40,711 bases of DNA from Deltaproteobacteria bacterium. GTDB taxonomy: Bacteria > Desulfobacterota > BSN033 > WVXP01. The notes under the pieces are model-generated. The model saw nothing but the letters and a program-made list of their open reading frames with translations. It was not told the DNA's origin and did not search any database. The translations under genes and the position numbers were made by a program. The DNA lies in assembly GCA_019308905.1 (NCBI GenBank), contig JAFDHF010000036.1, positions 1 through 40,711 on the forward strand. Reading direction: 5' to 3'. Shown one piece after another: positions 8,449 to 16,100 of this stretch. The number at the start of each line of letters is the position of its first letter. The first letter of the stretch is position 1.

Positions 8449-10035
8449 TCATATGGTTCCCCCGAAATACTCCCTGATCTTTCCGAGGACGATCTTGGGG
8501 ATATCCTCCTTTCGGGTCACATTGAAGATGCTCACATTGCCCTTGTCTGCCATGGCTTTGGTGAACCTGTGGGCGTAGTTGCTCTCTCCGATATACACAG
8601 CGGTGACGCGGTTCTTGATCCCCGAAAGGTAGGTGATGATCTTGCCGAGATTGGTGATCTTCATGTCGGTGATCAAGAAGATGTCGGGGTTTTGAGCCCC
8701 TTTCATGAGCGGCTCGAGATCCTTCAGGTTGAGCGCGGTTCCACCGCCAAAATACTTGCACAAGACCCGATAGATAACCTCCCTCTCAGAGGCGAAGTCG
8801 AGCACGATCCGGTTACCCATGGGAGCATCACTGAAATTGTAGGCACCCACCCTGGCCCCATTCCTCAGATAGGCATCTGTGGCACAAGCCGCCCCCAAAA
8901 CCGCGTAAGAGAGGTTTTTCCTGGGATTAATCATACTGCCCGAAGAATCGATCAGAATAATGCAGTCCGGTGTACTCTCCTGGTCACCGAACGTCTTGCC
9001 CCAATGCTTCTTCCAGGTCTGGGTAATACCGGGCATGATCTTCCCGAAACTCGTCCATACGTCTATGTCCTGAACGGGCTTTCCCACCTCCCACGGGCTG
9101 TGGGAATGGGGATGCATGTAACCCCGTTTCTCCAGGCACTTCTTCCGGATAGGGATGGAATAGTTTTCGGCCAATTTCATGTAGTAGAGGATATCCGCAT
9201 CGATGAGCCCTCCCCGTCCACGGCCCATTCCTCCTTCTGTCCCGTATCCCAGATCCGTAAGCTCTCCCTCGAAATCCTCGACCACCTCCCTGAATTCCTT
9301 CAACCCACGGGCCTCCTTTGCGAAGTCTCTCAGGCCTTGATCAACCTCCTCAGGGGAAAAGCTGGACAGGTCGTGACCGCCCATCATGTTCTCCCGCTCC
9401 TTTCCCTTCTCCTGAGACTGCTCTCGCTGCTCTTCTTCGAGGAGCTGTTTGATAACACGGGTGAACCTATGGACACTCTCAGGCCATCTCCCTCTGTCGA
9501 GATAGGGGATTCGCGAGAGCCGCCGCACGGTCTTGGGATCGCCTCGCGAGCCCAGGTCGATGCCCCAGATTTTCTCGTAAAGGGAAAATATCACCTCCTC
9601 AAGGAGGCCCCTCTCCATGTTTCTGTACAGTCTGGGAAGAGTGGTCTCATTCCTTTTCACACAGTTGGTATCCACTACCACATCCATGAAACAGCCGGCA
9701 GCCCGTTTTGCCAGGTCTTTGTCTCCCACAACCCTCTTGGCCTCGGCGTAAATAGTAAGGTGGGTCTTGAAATCCCACGGGCAGTAAGAATGGTGACCGA
9801 CACCGTGATCGAGCAGCGCCTCGAGGACCTCCTCTGTTTCCATCTTCTCACCCAGGCGGTCAAGGAAATCTCCGCTCAGGGTGATCTGTTTGTTCTTCAT
9901 CTCCATGGCAACGTTGCCATGGATTTGCCCAACTCTCGGCTTGGGAATCTCCGGGAAGAGATGCTTTCTCCTGACCTTTTGCCAGAGTCGATCAACAGCT
10001 TCAGTCTGCTTCGAGGGTCTCACTTTCTCCACCAT
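8449..10035 (-). CDS. VWA-domain protein with degenerate peptidase-like N-terminal domain
   Basis: 528 residues. The ATG at 10035 shares one base with the stop of the upstream gene (TGATG); the frame is open 44 codons further but those overlap that gene. The C-terminal third is a von Willebrand A domain with an intact metal site: DSSGS (363-367), Thr433 in a GGGT loop and Asp457 in LITD. The N-terminal part (about 50-130) has LLDHGVGHH at 74-82, then a Cys/Asp-rich helix ending in VVVDTNC, resembling HExGHH peptidase-like domains but with Gly in place of the catalytic Glu. A charged linker (about 196-275) and a His-rich GYMHPHSHSPW segment lie between. Paired with a MoxR-type ATPase, it probably acts as adaptor in remodelling or metal insertion into an unknown target. 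Confidence 0.85.
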   Translation of the reverse strand: MVEKVRPSKQTEAVDRLWQKVRRKHLFPEIPKPRVGQIHGNVAMEMKNKQITLSGDFLDRLGEKMETEEVLEALLDHGVGHHSYCPWDFKTHLTIYAEAKRVVGDKDLAKRAAGCFMDVVVDTNCVKRNETTLPRLYRNMERGLLEEVIFSLYEKIWGIDLGSRGDPKTVRRLSRIPYLDRGRWPESVHRFTRVIKQLLEEEQREQSQEKGKERENMMGGHDLSSFSPEEVDQGLRDFAKEARGLKEFREVVEDFEGELTDLGYGTEGGMGRGRGGLIDADILYYMKLAENYSIPIRKKCLEKRGYMHPHSHSPWEVGKPVQDIDVWTSFGKIMPGITQTWKKHWGKTFGDQESTPDCIILIDSSGSMINPRKNLSYAVLGAACATDAYLRNGARVGAYNFSDAPMGNRIVLDFASEREVIYRVLCKYFGGGTALNLKDLEPLMKGAQNPDIFLITDMKITNLGKIITYLSGIKNRVTAVYIGESNYAHRFTKAMADKGNVSIFNVTRKEDIPKIVLGKIREYFGGTI

Positions 10036-10736
10036 CAACCATTCCTGGGAGAGTATCGACCGTCCTTCGGGTATATTAGTTGCTCTCTCTCGTAAATCTT
10101 CCCGTCCATGATGTTTCCCAATCCCCTGATTCTTCCGCCCACCCGGATCTCTCCACCCATCATCCATTCCCCGGTGTGATGCCCCACATTCTTTGTGATG
10201 ACGAGCTTCCCACTTCTCATTCCTGCACCAGCATAGTTCTTGGCGCTCCCCTCGATAATGAGTTCGCCCCCTTCCACCCCGATTCCTGCAAAATCCCCTA
10301 CATTTCCTTCGATGAGTAGCCTCTTTCCCGCAGGTAACCGGTATCCCAGGAGGTTGATCTGGGTCTTGATGTCCTCCAGTTTCAGGACCACCTCATCCTC
10401 CTCACAATGGTTGCACAGAGCTGCAATGTAGATCCCCGCAGGCCCGGTGATCATGTAAGGAATACGGTCACTGCTGTCCAGTTCGTAGCAGAAATCCTCG
10501 ATGTCTTCGGGCTTGAATTCCAGTCCCTTGATGCTCTTCTCTGCATTAGCATATGCCTTGATGACCGTATTGTACTGTACCAGCCAGACCAGCTCCTTGA
10601 CCTCTTCTTCGAGGAGTTTCTCGTATCCCTCCATGATTCGAGCCATGGTGACGTTTTTCGATTTGACGATCTGGTCGAGAGGGATATCCCTCCTCCTTCG
10701 TTCAAAGTCTTTGAACTCTTCAAATGGATTCCTCAT
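10035..10736 (-). CDS. GXGXG beta-helix protein (GltB/FwdC C-terminal-like) in a MoxR-VWA operon
   Basis: 233 residues. Residues about 1-125 form a helical and mixed domain not recognised, with a CNHC pair at 108-111 after GPAGIYIAAL. Residues 138-207 are repeats of the GXGXG type: IEGNVGDFAGIGVEGG, IEGSAKNYAGAGMRSG and TKNVGHHTGEWMMGGEIRVG, the right-handed beta-helix known from the C-terminus of glutamate synthase and from formylmethanofuran dehydrogenase subunit C. No glutamate synthase or Fwd gene is nearby, so a scaffold role is inferred. The start overlaps the AAA+ stop by 4 bp (ATGA) and its stop shares one base with the VWA start, so the three proteins are almost certainly made together. 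Function unknown. Confidence 0.8.
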   Translation of the reverse strand: MRNPFEEFKDFERRRRDIPLDQIVKSKNVTMARIMEGYEKLLEEEVKELVWLVQYNTVIKAYANAEKSIKGLEFKPEDIEDFCYELDSSDRIPYMITGPAGIYIAALCNHCEEDEVVLKLEDIKTQINLLGYRLPAGKRLLIEGNVGDFAGIGVEGGELIIEGSAKNYAGAGMRSGKLVITKNVGHHTGEWMMGGEIRVGGRIRGLGNIMDGKIYEREQLIYPKDGRYSPRNG

Positions 10737-12115
10737 GACGGCTCCATGGAAAGATCCTTCATTATCTCCAGGTAGACAGGATGATCACCCTCTATGGGTT
10801 CGAGCTCTTCGCCATTAAGAATGCGGAATCCCACACCCAGAGCCTCTTTTATTCGATCCCCCTGTTCATCGTAGCGACGGAGCATCTCCTTGACCGCCCC
10901 CTTGGCCAAAAACAGCATGAATGGATCGTTTCGCCTCGACTTCTCCATCCTAGCCAGATACTCGTCCCTCCACCGGATCCGATGGGCAAGGGTATACGGG
11001 ATCACAACCTTGACATGCTCGATTCCCACCTCTCTGTCTTCCAGAAACCACGCCAGGATCTGACTGTAACTCCTTATCGACATGGGGAGCCGGTTGGAAG
11101 CGCAGTTCTTGATCTCGTGGCAGAAGTACCCGCTGTAATGGCATCCCTCCACGCAGTTTTCAACCGATCGCTTTTGGCCATGGTAATAACAGAAGGAAAG
11201 CTCTGCCAGTGTCATCCGTGTAAACGCGCTGGCATCGGTGCTGAAATCGAGGCCACGAACCTGAGACAGGATCAGCCTTCTCTCCTCCTGGCTCAGGAGC
11301 TTCAGCCCCACCCGAGACTCGAGGAACTCGCCGAAACGATTGGAAACCGCCTCCACCTCGGAGAGCTTCGTATGGTATGGAATCTTTCGATTCAAAACCT
11401 CCTCAAAATCCCTTTCCAACTCCGGATGGCGCAGAATGTTCTCCTTGTCCCAGCATTCAGCCACGAGATAGGAGACATTCGGTCCTGGATGACGGGACTC
11501 CACGAGGATATCGAACCTGTCGATCATCGGAGGGATGATGGTATTGGTACCCTGGTCCTGGTAATTGGCAGTCGCAAAAAGGCAGTATTCCTCATTTATG
11601 ATCATCTCGTTGAGGTACTCCCAGTTACCCCTGTCCACCCCGTCCAGAATCATGCTCTGTTTTGTCTCTGGAAGGCGGTTGATCTCATCCACGATCTTGA
11701 CAGGAATCTGAGAGAAATGACTCCATACCACCTCCTCGATCCCCTTGTTCAACTTACCCAGATCCGGCCTCCCGATTATCTTCTCCTCGGTCTGCTCTGG
11801 ATGGCCAGAAACCTCACTGCTCCAGATAACACCCACCGGTATCTGGTAAACCAGAGAACCGATAAACTCGGCAGAGGTCGTCTTCCCCACCCCGGGTTCT
11901 CCGATAATCAGCTCTTTGCCCCTGCCTAGAGCGGTGAGAAGCCCAAAAAGAAGAGAGGTGTTGAATCTTTCCCCCTTGATCTCCATGTCAGGCCGATTGA
12001 AATAGAGATTTTCCTCGAGGAAGCGATAGATCTCCTTGACCCTTTTCTGGTAGAAACCGTCCCCCTGGGACACGGATGTCCCTTTGTTGCTCTCCCCTTT
12101 CCCGTTTACCTTCAT
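10733..12115 (-). CDS. MoxR-like AAA+ ATPase with a Cys/His cluster
   Basis: 460 residues. The AAA+ core has Walker A GEPGVGKTT (72-80), Walker B VKIVDEINRLPETKQ (139-153), a sensor-1 region FATANYQ and an Arg-finger-like PPMIDRFDI (195-203), the arrangement of the MoxR clade. The C-terminal lid region carries Cys321, Cys325, His326, Cys332, His333 and Cys338, a spacing (C-x3-C-x6-C-x5-C) that could bind zinc or an iron-sulfur cluster and is unusual for MoxR proteins. The ribosome site GAGGG lies 6 bases before the ATG. MoxR ATPases act with VWA partners, here the third gene, as chaperones in complex or cofactor assembly. The target is unknown. Confidence 0.88.
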   Translation of the reverse strand: MKVNGKGESNKGTSVSQGDGFYQKRVKEIYRFLEENLYFNRPDMEIKGERFNTSLLFGLLTALGRGKELIIGEPGVGKTTSAEFIGSLVYQIPVGVIWSSEVSGHPEQTEEKIIGRPDLGKLNKGIEEVVWSHFSQIPVKIVDEINRLPETKQSMILDGVDRGNWEYLNEMIINEEYCLFATANYQDQGTNTIIPPMIDRFDILVESRHPGPNVSYLVAECWDKENILRHPELERDFEEVLNRKIPYHTKLSEVEAVSNRFGEFLESRVGLKLLSQEERRLILSQVRGLDFSTDASAFTRMTLAELSFCYYHGQKRSVENCVEGCHYSGYFCHEIKNCASNRLPMSIRSYSQILAWFLEDREVGIEHVKVVIPYTLAHRIRWRDEYLARMEKSRRNDPFMLFLAKGAVKEMLRRYDEQGDRIKEALGVGFRILNGEELEPIEGDHPVYLEIMKDLSMEPS

Positions 12116-12302
12116 CGAAACCCTCTTCCAGTGTACCGTAGACTACATTTGAAAATAACATGTGGATGTGACGAAATCAAGAAGACGAACACGGGTGTCT
12201 CCTCTGTCCTTGATCGGGAATTCTTACAGCCTGTATGCTGGAACGGCATAGATGGAGGATTCAGGGCGGTTCGAGTTGAAGGCCTTCCAAGAGATTCTAC
12301 TC
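12116..12302. other. intergenic spacer upstream of the MoxR-like operon
   Basis: Short gap holding the candidate promoter of the AAA+ gene (12152-12180) and the end of the GT39-like gene. No gene seen. Confidence 0.5.
12152..12180 (-). promoter_or_regulatory. candidate sigma-70 promoter for the MoxR-GXGXG-VWA operon
   Basis: On the minus strand TTGATT (12175-12180) and TATTTT (12152-12157) are 17 bases apart, each a 4/6 match. Transcription would begin near 12145, about 30 bases before the ATG at 12115. Suggests the three genes form their own transcription unit. By-eye prediction. Confidence 0.4.
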
Positions 12303-14237
12303 TTACTCCATCTGGCCGGGCTTCTCGGCTGCCACGGGGACATTCTCTATCATAAAGAGCCAGAAGCCCCGGTCCTTCTTGAGCAGAAGGCAGTAACCGC
12401 GCAGGAAGGCACCAAAGCGTTCCAGGTCGGCCCGGGGCATGAGAGGACCCTGTTCTTCCAGAAAAGAGCGAAGCCTGATGAGCAGATGGGTCCAGCCTCT
12501 CTGGTGGCATGTTCTGGCCACTTCAGCGGCCGAATCTGAATTCGCGAGGATCCCAGTGAACGTATAAGCCTCAAAAACGGCATCGGAAAAATAGGAACGC
12601 TCGAGATAGTAGCCGCGATTGCCGGTCTTGACCATCAATAAAACGGCGTGTTTTGGGAGTTCGCGGTTTATGTACCGATACATCCCATAGTATGGGAGCC
12701 TCTCGAGGAGGTATCTGTCGGTGGATTCCCTGCCTAGCAGATGATCGAGGTATCTCCCCCTGTGCCAGAGGGCGACAATCCCTCGGCCGTTGAACAGAGT
12801 GGCGACAAGGATGCACGAAACCGCGAGGTTTTCGATTCGCCTCCTGGTAATGACCGGGGTGGTGATTCTTTCTGCAACCCCCGCCAGGAAGATCTGAACA
12901 AAAAAACCTCCCAGTACTGCCATGACGGGCAGAATAGGCAGAAGGAACCTGGCCTGTTGCGAAGTCGACGACCAGTAGGCAAGATAGACCAGGCTCAATC
13001 CGAGAAGGATCTCCCCCGGTCTGCCTCTCTTCTCTCTTCTTACAAGCAGGAGGAGCCAAGCGAGGAGGCAAAAGGCATTCAGCTCGCCGTCATATCGGCT
13101 GACGGAGTCGAATCTGGCGGCCAAAAAGACCCGTACCGGCGCAACCACATAGTCGAGTATGCCTTTGTGTGCGCCGCCGTACTGGGCCAGCATTATCTGA
13201 TAAAGCCCGGCCCGCTCAGCGTCCCAGCCCGGAGAGGAGGACGGGAACAGACCCCAGAAAAAGGGGTAGACGGGGTTGCCGGTTAGAACCAGGTTTCTCG
13301 CCCACCATGGCAAAGCTAGAACCAGGGCCGTGACAAGTGGCACGGCTACCGTCGAAATCGTCTTGTTCCAGCCCTGGTACGTCGATTTTCTCAATTCAAT
13401 CAGCAGGCCTAGAGGGACAACCATGAGGAGGATCAGGCTGGTATATTTGCATCCGTTTGCCGCTCCCATGAAAAACCCCAGAAGGAGCAGCCAGCGTCTC
13501 TGCCTGTCATTTTGCCAGCGGAGAAAACAGAGGACGACGAGTGTCCAGTAGAAGGCATTGGCGAGATCGACGTAGGCCCAGGTCATCTCTGCCCAGAGAG
13601 TCGCTGTGGCCGCCAGGGCACAGACAGACAAGAGGCATATCTCCCGTCTGAGTCCCAGGACGCCTCCAAGAAAAAACGTCGCCGCCAGACAGGCAATGCC
13701 GAAGCCGGCATGGACCAAGGCCGGATAAGGGCTGCCGAGTCCCAAGGCGATGGTGTAGAGGGCTTCCATGAGGCCCGGGAAATATCCGTAAACGTTCTGC
13801 GGTACTTCCACCCACTGGTGAGACTCCAGGTAGAGTTTGGGCAGGGCGAGGTGATAGACGAGGCTGTCTCGGGCAGTTGGTGGAGTGAGGGCACCACCCA
13901 TGGCCAGAACAACGAGGCAGAGCGGAGGAATCACCATGGACCATTCTAGCCAGCCCCTCGGCAACGTCTGCTTGATCCTCTCGGCAAGCCCACCCTCCGT
14001 GTGAATTTGGAATATCCAGAACAAAAAAAAGGCTATGCCGGGTAGGAGAACGAGAAGAAGACAGACTCTGTAAAGAAGAGAGGTGACTCCCAGAAGAAGT
14101 ACAAGATGGGCGATGATCCAAAGCCCAACACCCAGGCGGATCAACAGGTGCCCTCGAAACCACTTCCCGAGGACCAGGCGTCCGTATCCGAGGCCGCTCG
14201 AGAAGATCGAAAGGGTTATTAGGATACTCTCCATCAT
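12303..14237 (-). CDS. polytopic GT39/ArnT-like membrane glycosyltransferase
   Basis: About 644 residues from the ATG at 14237, which has GGGAAG upstream; an open frame extends 12 codons further without a good ribosome site. There are roughly a dozen hydrophobic segments. After the first ones comes an extracytoplasmic loop with TPPTARDSLVYHLALPKLYL, whose acidic residue fits the catalytic Asp of GT-C enzymes, followed by VPQNVYGYFPGLMEALYTI. A C-terminal soluble part carries a TGNRGYYLERSYFSDAVFEA stretch. GT39-type enzymes use polyprenyl-phosphate sugars and glycosylate lipids or proteins outside the inner membrane. Divergent from the soluble GT2 at 14601, which could make its donor, though that is inference. 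Acceptor unknown. Confidence 0.75.
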   Translation of the reverse strand: MMESILITLSIFSSGLGYGRLVLGKWFRGHLLIRLGVGLWIIAHLVLLLGVTSLLYRVCLLLVLLPGIAFFLFWIFQIHTEGGLAERIKQTLPRGWLEWSMVIPPLCLVVLAMGGALTPPTARDSLVYHLALPKLYLESHQWVEVPQNVYGYFPGLMEALYTIALGLGSPYPALVHAGFGIACLAATFFLGGVLGLRREICLLSVCALAATATLWAEMTWAYVDLANAFYWTLVVLCFLRWQNDRQRRWLLLLGFFMGAANGCKYTSLILLMVVPLGLLIELRKSTYQGWNKTISTVAVPLVTALVLALPWWARNLVLTGNPVYPFFWGLFPSSSPGWDAERAGLYQIMLAQYGGAHKGILDYVVAPVRVFLAARFDSVSRYDGELNAFCLLAWLLLLVRREKRGRPGEILLGLSLVYLAYWSSTSQQARFLLPILPVMAVLGGFFVQIFLAGVAERITTPVITRRRIENLAVSCILVATLFNGRGIVALWHRGRYLDHLLGRESTDRYLLERLPYYGMYRYINRELPKHAVLLMVKTGNRGYYLERSYFSDAVFEAYTFTGILANSDSAAEVARTCHQRGWTHLLIRLRSFLEEQGPLMPRADLERFGAFLRGYCLLLKKDRGFWLFMIENVPVAAEKPGQME

Positions 14238-14273
14238 GGACGATTCTTCCCAGGTGCGGACCCGGCTTCTCAT

Positions 14274-14600
14274 CGAAAGACCGCACAGACCGGAAGCTAT
14301 GCAAATTCCCTACCTACTCTTCACCAAAAAACCGTCGCGAAGCGAACATCACGAGGCTCCCGTGGATCCGCATCTACGAGCCGAGCCTACCTGGAGGGAC
14401 GGTTCGGGCAGAGGTCTTCTCGAGGTGCAAAACTCCGGAACTTCTGCCCGCTTGACTATCCGGAGGCCAGGTTGTATCAACCAATAGATTCCCGTCGTCC
14501 TGAGAACGAGGACTCGGTGGCGTTGCGGGGAAGACGCGAGATTGGTACGCGGGAGGGGAAGTAGGCGTTCGTGCGATAAGACGACAGGGGTGCTGACGTT
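14274..14600. other. divergent intergenic region between GT39-like and GT2 genes
   Basis: About 330 bases with no credible gene on either strand. It holds a plus-strand promoter candidate at 14452-14480. The rest shows nothing beyond short GC-rich hairpin potential. Confidence 0.5.
14452..14480 (+). promoter_or_regulatory. candidate sigma-70 promoter for the GT2 gene
   Basis: TTGACT (14452-14457) and TATCAA (14475-14480) with a 17-base spacer, 5/6 and 4/6 matches. It would give a leader of about 110 nt before the ATG at 14601. By-eye prediction. Confidence 0.4.
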
Positions 14601-15353
14601 ATGAGACTTTCGATCATAATTCCGGTCTGTAATGAGCGTCCCTTTATATCCCAGGTACTCCGGCGGATAGGGAAGGTTCGCCTAAGAGGGGTCGAGAAAG
14701 AGATCATTGTCGTTGACGATTTCTCCACCGATGGAACAAGGGAGTTCCTGCATCAACTGGCCCATGCACAAGAGGAATCCGATCTGGTGGACCTGGGCCT
14801 GATGGAATCAGGCGGGAAACTCGATTTTGCCGATATGAAGATTCTCTTTCAGGAGAAAAACCGCGGAAAAGGAGCAGCCCTCCGCCGGGGATTTGCCGAA
14901 GCACGGGGAGATGTCGTAGTGGTACAGGATGCAGACCTCGAATACGACCCCACGGAATACAGGAAGCTCTTGGAGCCGATTCAGCAAGGTATGGCAGACG
15001 TGGTGTACGGCTCCAGATTTCTCGGCGGCCCGCACCGTGTATTGTATTTTTGGCATTACGTGGGCAACAAATTCCTGACCATCCTCTCAAACATGTTCTC
15101 CAACCTGAATCTCACCGACATAGAGACCTGTTACAAAATGTTTCGCAGAGAGGTACTGGAAGGTGTCGAGATCAAGGAGAACCGATTCGGAGTCGAACCC
15201 GAGCTAACAGCAAAGATTGCAAAAAAACGATGGCGAGTCTACGAGGTCCCGATTTCCTACTACGGCCGTACTTACGCGGAGGGCAAGAAAATCTGTTGGA
15301 AAGACGGGCTCAAAGCGGTTTATTGTATCATCCGTTACAACCTACTCCCCTGA
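14601..15353 (+). CDS. soluble GT2-family glycosyltransferase (DPM1-like)
   Basis: 250 residues. LSIIIPVCNERPFISQVLRR starts the GT-A fold, followed by EIIVVDDFSTDGTREFL (nucleotide binding), NRGKGAALRRGFAEARGDVV and VVQDADLEYDPTEY with the acidic DxD-like metal site. GSRFLGG and a GVEPELTAKIAK segment are typical of the bacterial dolichyl/polyprenyl-phosphate mannosyltransferase-like group. Unlike the GT2 enzyme at 3374-4417, it has no C-terminal membrane helices. It probably makes a polyprenyl-phosphate sugar or a glycolipid; its divergent neighbour at 12303 is a GT39-like enzyme that would use such a donor. The weak ribosome site is AGGGG about 9 bases upstream. Confidence 0.87.
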   Translation: MRLSIIIPVCNERPFISQVLRRIGKVRLRGVEKEIIVVDDFSTDGTREFLHQLAHAQEESDLVDLGLMESGGKLDFADMKILFQEKNRGKGAALRRGFAEARGDVVVVQDADLEYDPTEYRKLLEPIQQGMADVVYGSRFLGGPHRVLYFWHYVGNKFLTILSNMFSNLNLTDIETCYKMFRREVLEGVEIKENRFGVEPELTAKIAKKRWRVYEVPISYYGRTYAEGKKICWKDGLKAVYCIIRYNLLP

Positions 15354-15469
15354 CCGAAAACGCCAAGCGGGACTCGATCCTGAAACCCGACTCTCCCCTC
15401 GAACGGGGGATTCAGACCCTTGGCAGGAATCTATCTTCCTCCGGGCCTCGCTGCTGCGATCGAATCCAA
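15354..15469. other. spacer between GT2 gene and tRNA-Leu
   Basis: No gene. It contains short inverted repeats such as CCCCT-CGAACGG-GGG around 15396-15410, which could help end the converging transcripts, but there is no clear T-run. Confidence 0.35.
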
Positions 15470-15553
15470 TGCCGAAGGGGGGACTCGAACCCCCACAGGC
15501 ATACACCTACTAGACCCTGAACCTAGCGCGTCTACCAGTTCCGCCACTTCGGC
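15470..15553 (-). tRNA. tRNA-Leu (anticodon CAG)
   Basis: 84 nt on the minus strand. The acceptor stem GCCGAAG pairs with CTTCGGC, discriminator A follows, and the D-arm reads TGGCGGAACTGGTAGACGC. The anticodon arm CTAGG-TTCAGGG-TCTAG carries CAG. A long variable arm, as in class II tRNAs, precedes the T-arm GGGGGTTCGAGTCCCCC. The 3' CCA is not encoded. It stands alone between a GT2 gene and a repeat-rich region. Confidence 0.95.
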
Positions 15554-15612
15554 ATTCGACCCGGAGGGATTCCTCCAATGATCAGAACCAGTGTCGTCAT
15601 TCTAAATCATTT

Positions 15613-15640
15613 CATATACCCCTTTGTTGTCTTTTGTCAA
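15613..15640 (-). promoter_or_regulatory. candidate promoter for tRNA-Leu
   Basis: On the minus strand a perfect TTGACA (15635-15640) and TATATG (15613-15618, 4/6) with a 16-base spacer. It lies about 60 bases upstream of the tRNA 5' end. Confidence 0.5.
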
Positions 15641-15688
15641 GGGAAAGGTGCGTGGGCTTCCCCCATTTTCTGGAAACCTCTTGTTCCA

Positions 15689-15761
15689 GAGCGACATTGC
15701 CGAGGCGGCGGGGCACCCATCGAGATTGACCGGGGAGGGGAGAGGCCGTGTTCGTGATTCG
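15689..15761 (+). repeat. dispersed repeat copy 1 (partner at 40639-40711)
   Basis: 73 bases from GAGCGACATTGC to GTGATTCG. Aligned by eye without gaps to 40639-40711: 63 of 73 bases agree. The partner runs off the window, so the true unit may be longer. The shared core CGGGGAGGGG and the CGTGTTCGTGATTCG tail are exact or nearly so. Confidence 0.8.
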
Positions 15762-15779
15762 TGTTCGTGGGGAAGGGGA
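15737..15779 (+). repeat. left arm of an imperfect inverted repeat (CGTGTTCGTG units)
   Basis: Reads from GGGGAGAGGCCGTG through GTTCGTGGGGAAGGGG. The reverse complement of 16040-16100 repeats it, with a 16 to 19 base internal duplication of the CTCGTGTTCGTG unit. About 260 bases separate the arms. Confidence 0.7.
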
Positions 15780-15925
15780 GAAACGCCGCGCTGGCGAACA
15801 CGAGGTATCCCCCGGGAAATCGAGAAATGCCATTGCAAATCACGGCAGTTCAAGAGATCGGCTTCTAAAACTAGGGGAAATCGAACCCTCATCGAGGACT
15901 TCCCCCACTTTTCGGAGCGCACGTC

Positions 15926-15964
15926 CTAAGTTATCTTGATTTCCAGGGATGTATTTTGATTCTC
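15926..15964 (+). repeat. 39-base dispersed repeat (partner at 24851-24889)
   Basis: Gap-free alignment by eye to 24851-24889 gives 30 of 39 identical bases, and nearly all differences are transitions. Both copies are intergenic. Confidence 0.5.
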
Positions 15965-16039
15965 AAGTGGAAACCTCTTGTTCCTTCGCTCCTGAGCTCA
16001 CGCGGTGACCCTATCAAGGTTCGCGGGTGGGGAATTCCT

Positions 16040-16100
16040 GCCCCTTCCCCACGAACACGAGCACGAGCCACGAACACGAATCATGAACACGACCTCTCCC
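16040..16100 (-). repeat. right arm of the inverted repeat (ACGAACACGA units)
   Basis: Plus strand shows CCCCTTCCCCACGAACACGA followed by more ACGAACACGA-like units and ends in GACCTCTCCC. Inverted partner of 15737-15779, longer by about one extra unit set. Confidence 0.7.

Noticed and set aside
8430-8449. Terminator between PBP1A and the VWA gene
   Set aside because: The 18-base gap offers only a CCGGC/GCCGG 5-bp stem without a T-run, too weak to call.
8569-10095. 508-residue open frame on the plus strand
   Set aside because: Exact antisense of the VWA gene, whose MIDAS motifs are clear. No family motif and no ribosome site; a by-product of GC-rich codon use.
10781-11929. 382-residue open frame on the plus strand
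   Set aside because: Antisense of the MoxR-like ATPase with complete Walker motifs. The predicted protein shows no recognisable domain.
15354-15469. Possible second tRNA or tRNA remnant beside tRNA-Leu
   Set aside because: A T-arm-like GATCGAGTCCCG stretch is present on the minus strand, but no matching acceptor stem or anticodon arm could be built.
15602-15939. Several overlapping short frames on both strands
   Set aside because: They lie in the repeat-rich gap, lack ribosome sites and change frame through the repeats.
15737-16100. Possible CRISPR array
   Set aside because: Units are about 10 bases, irregular and inverted between the arms, with no regular spacers and no cas genes.
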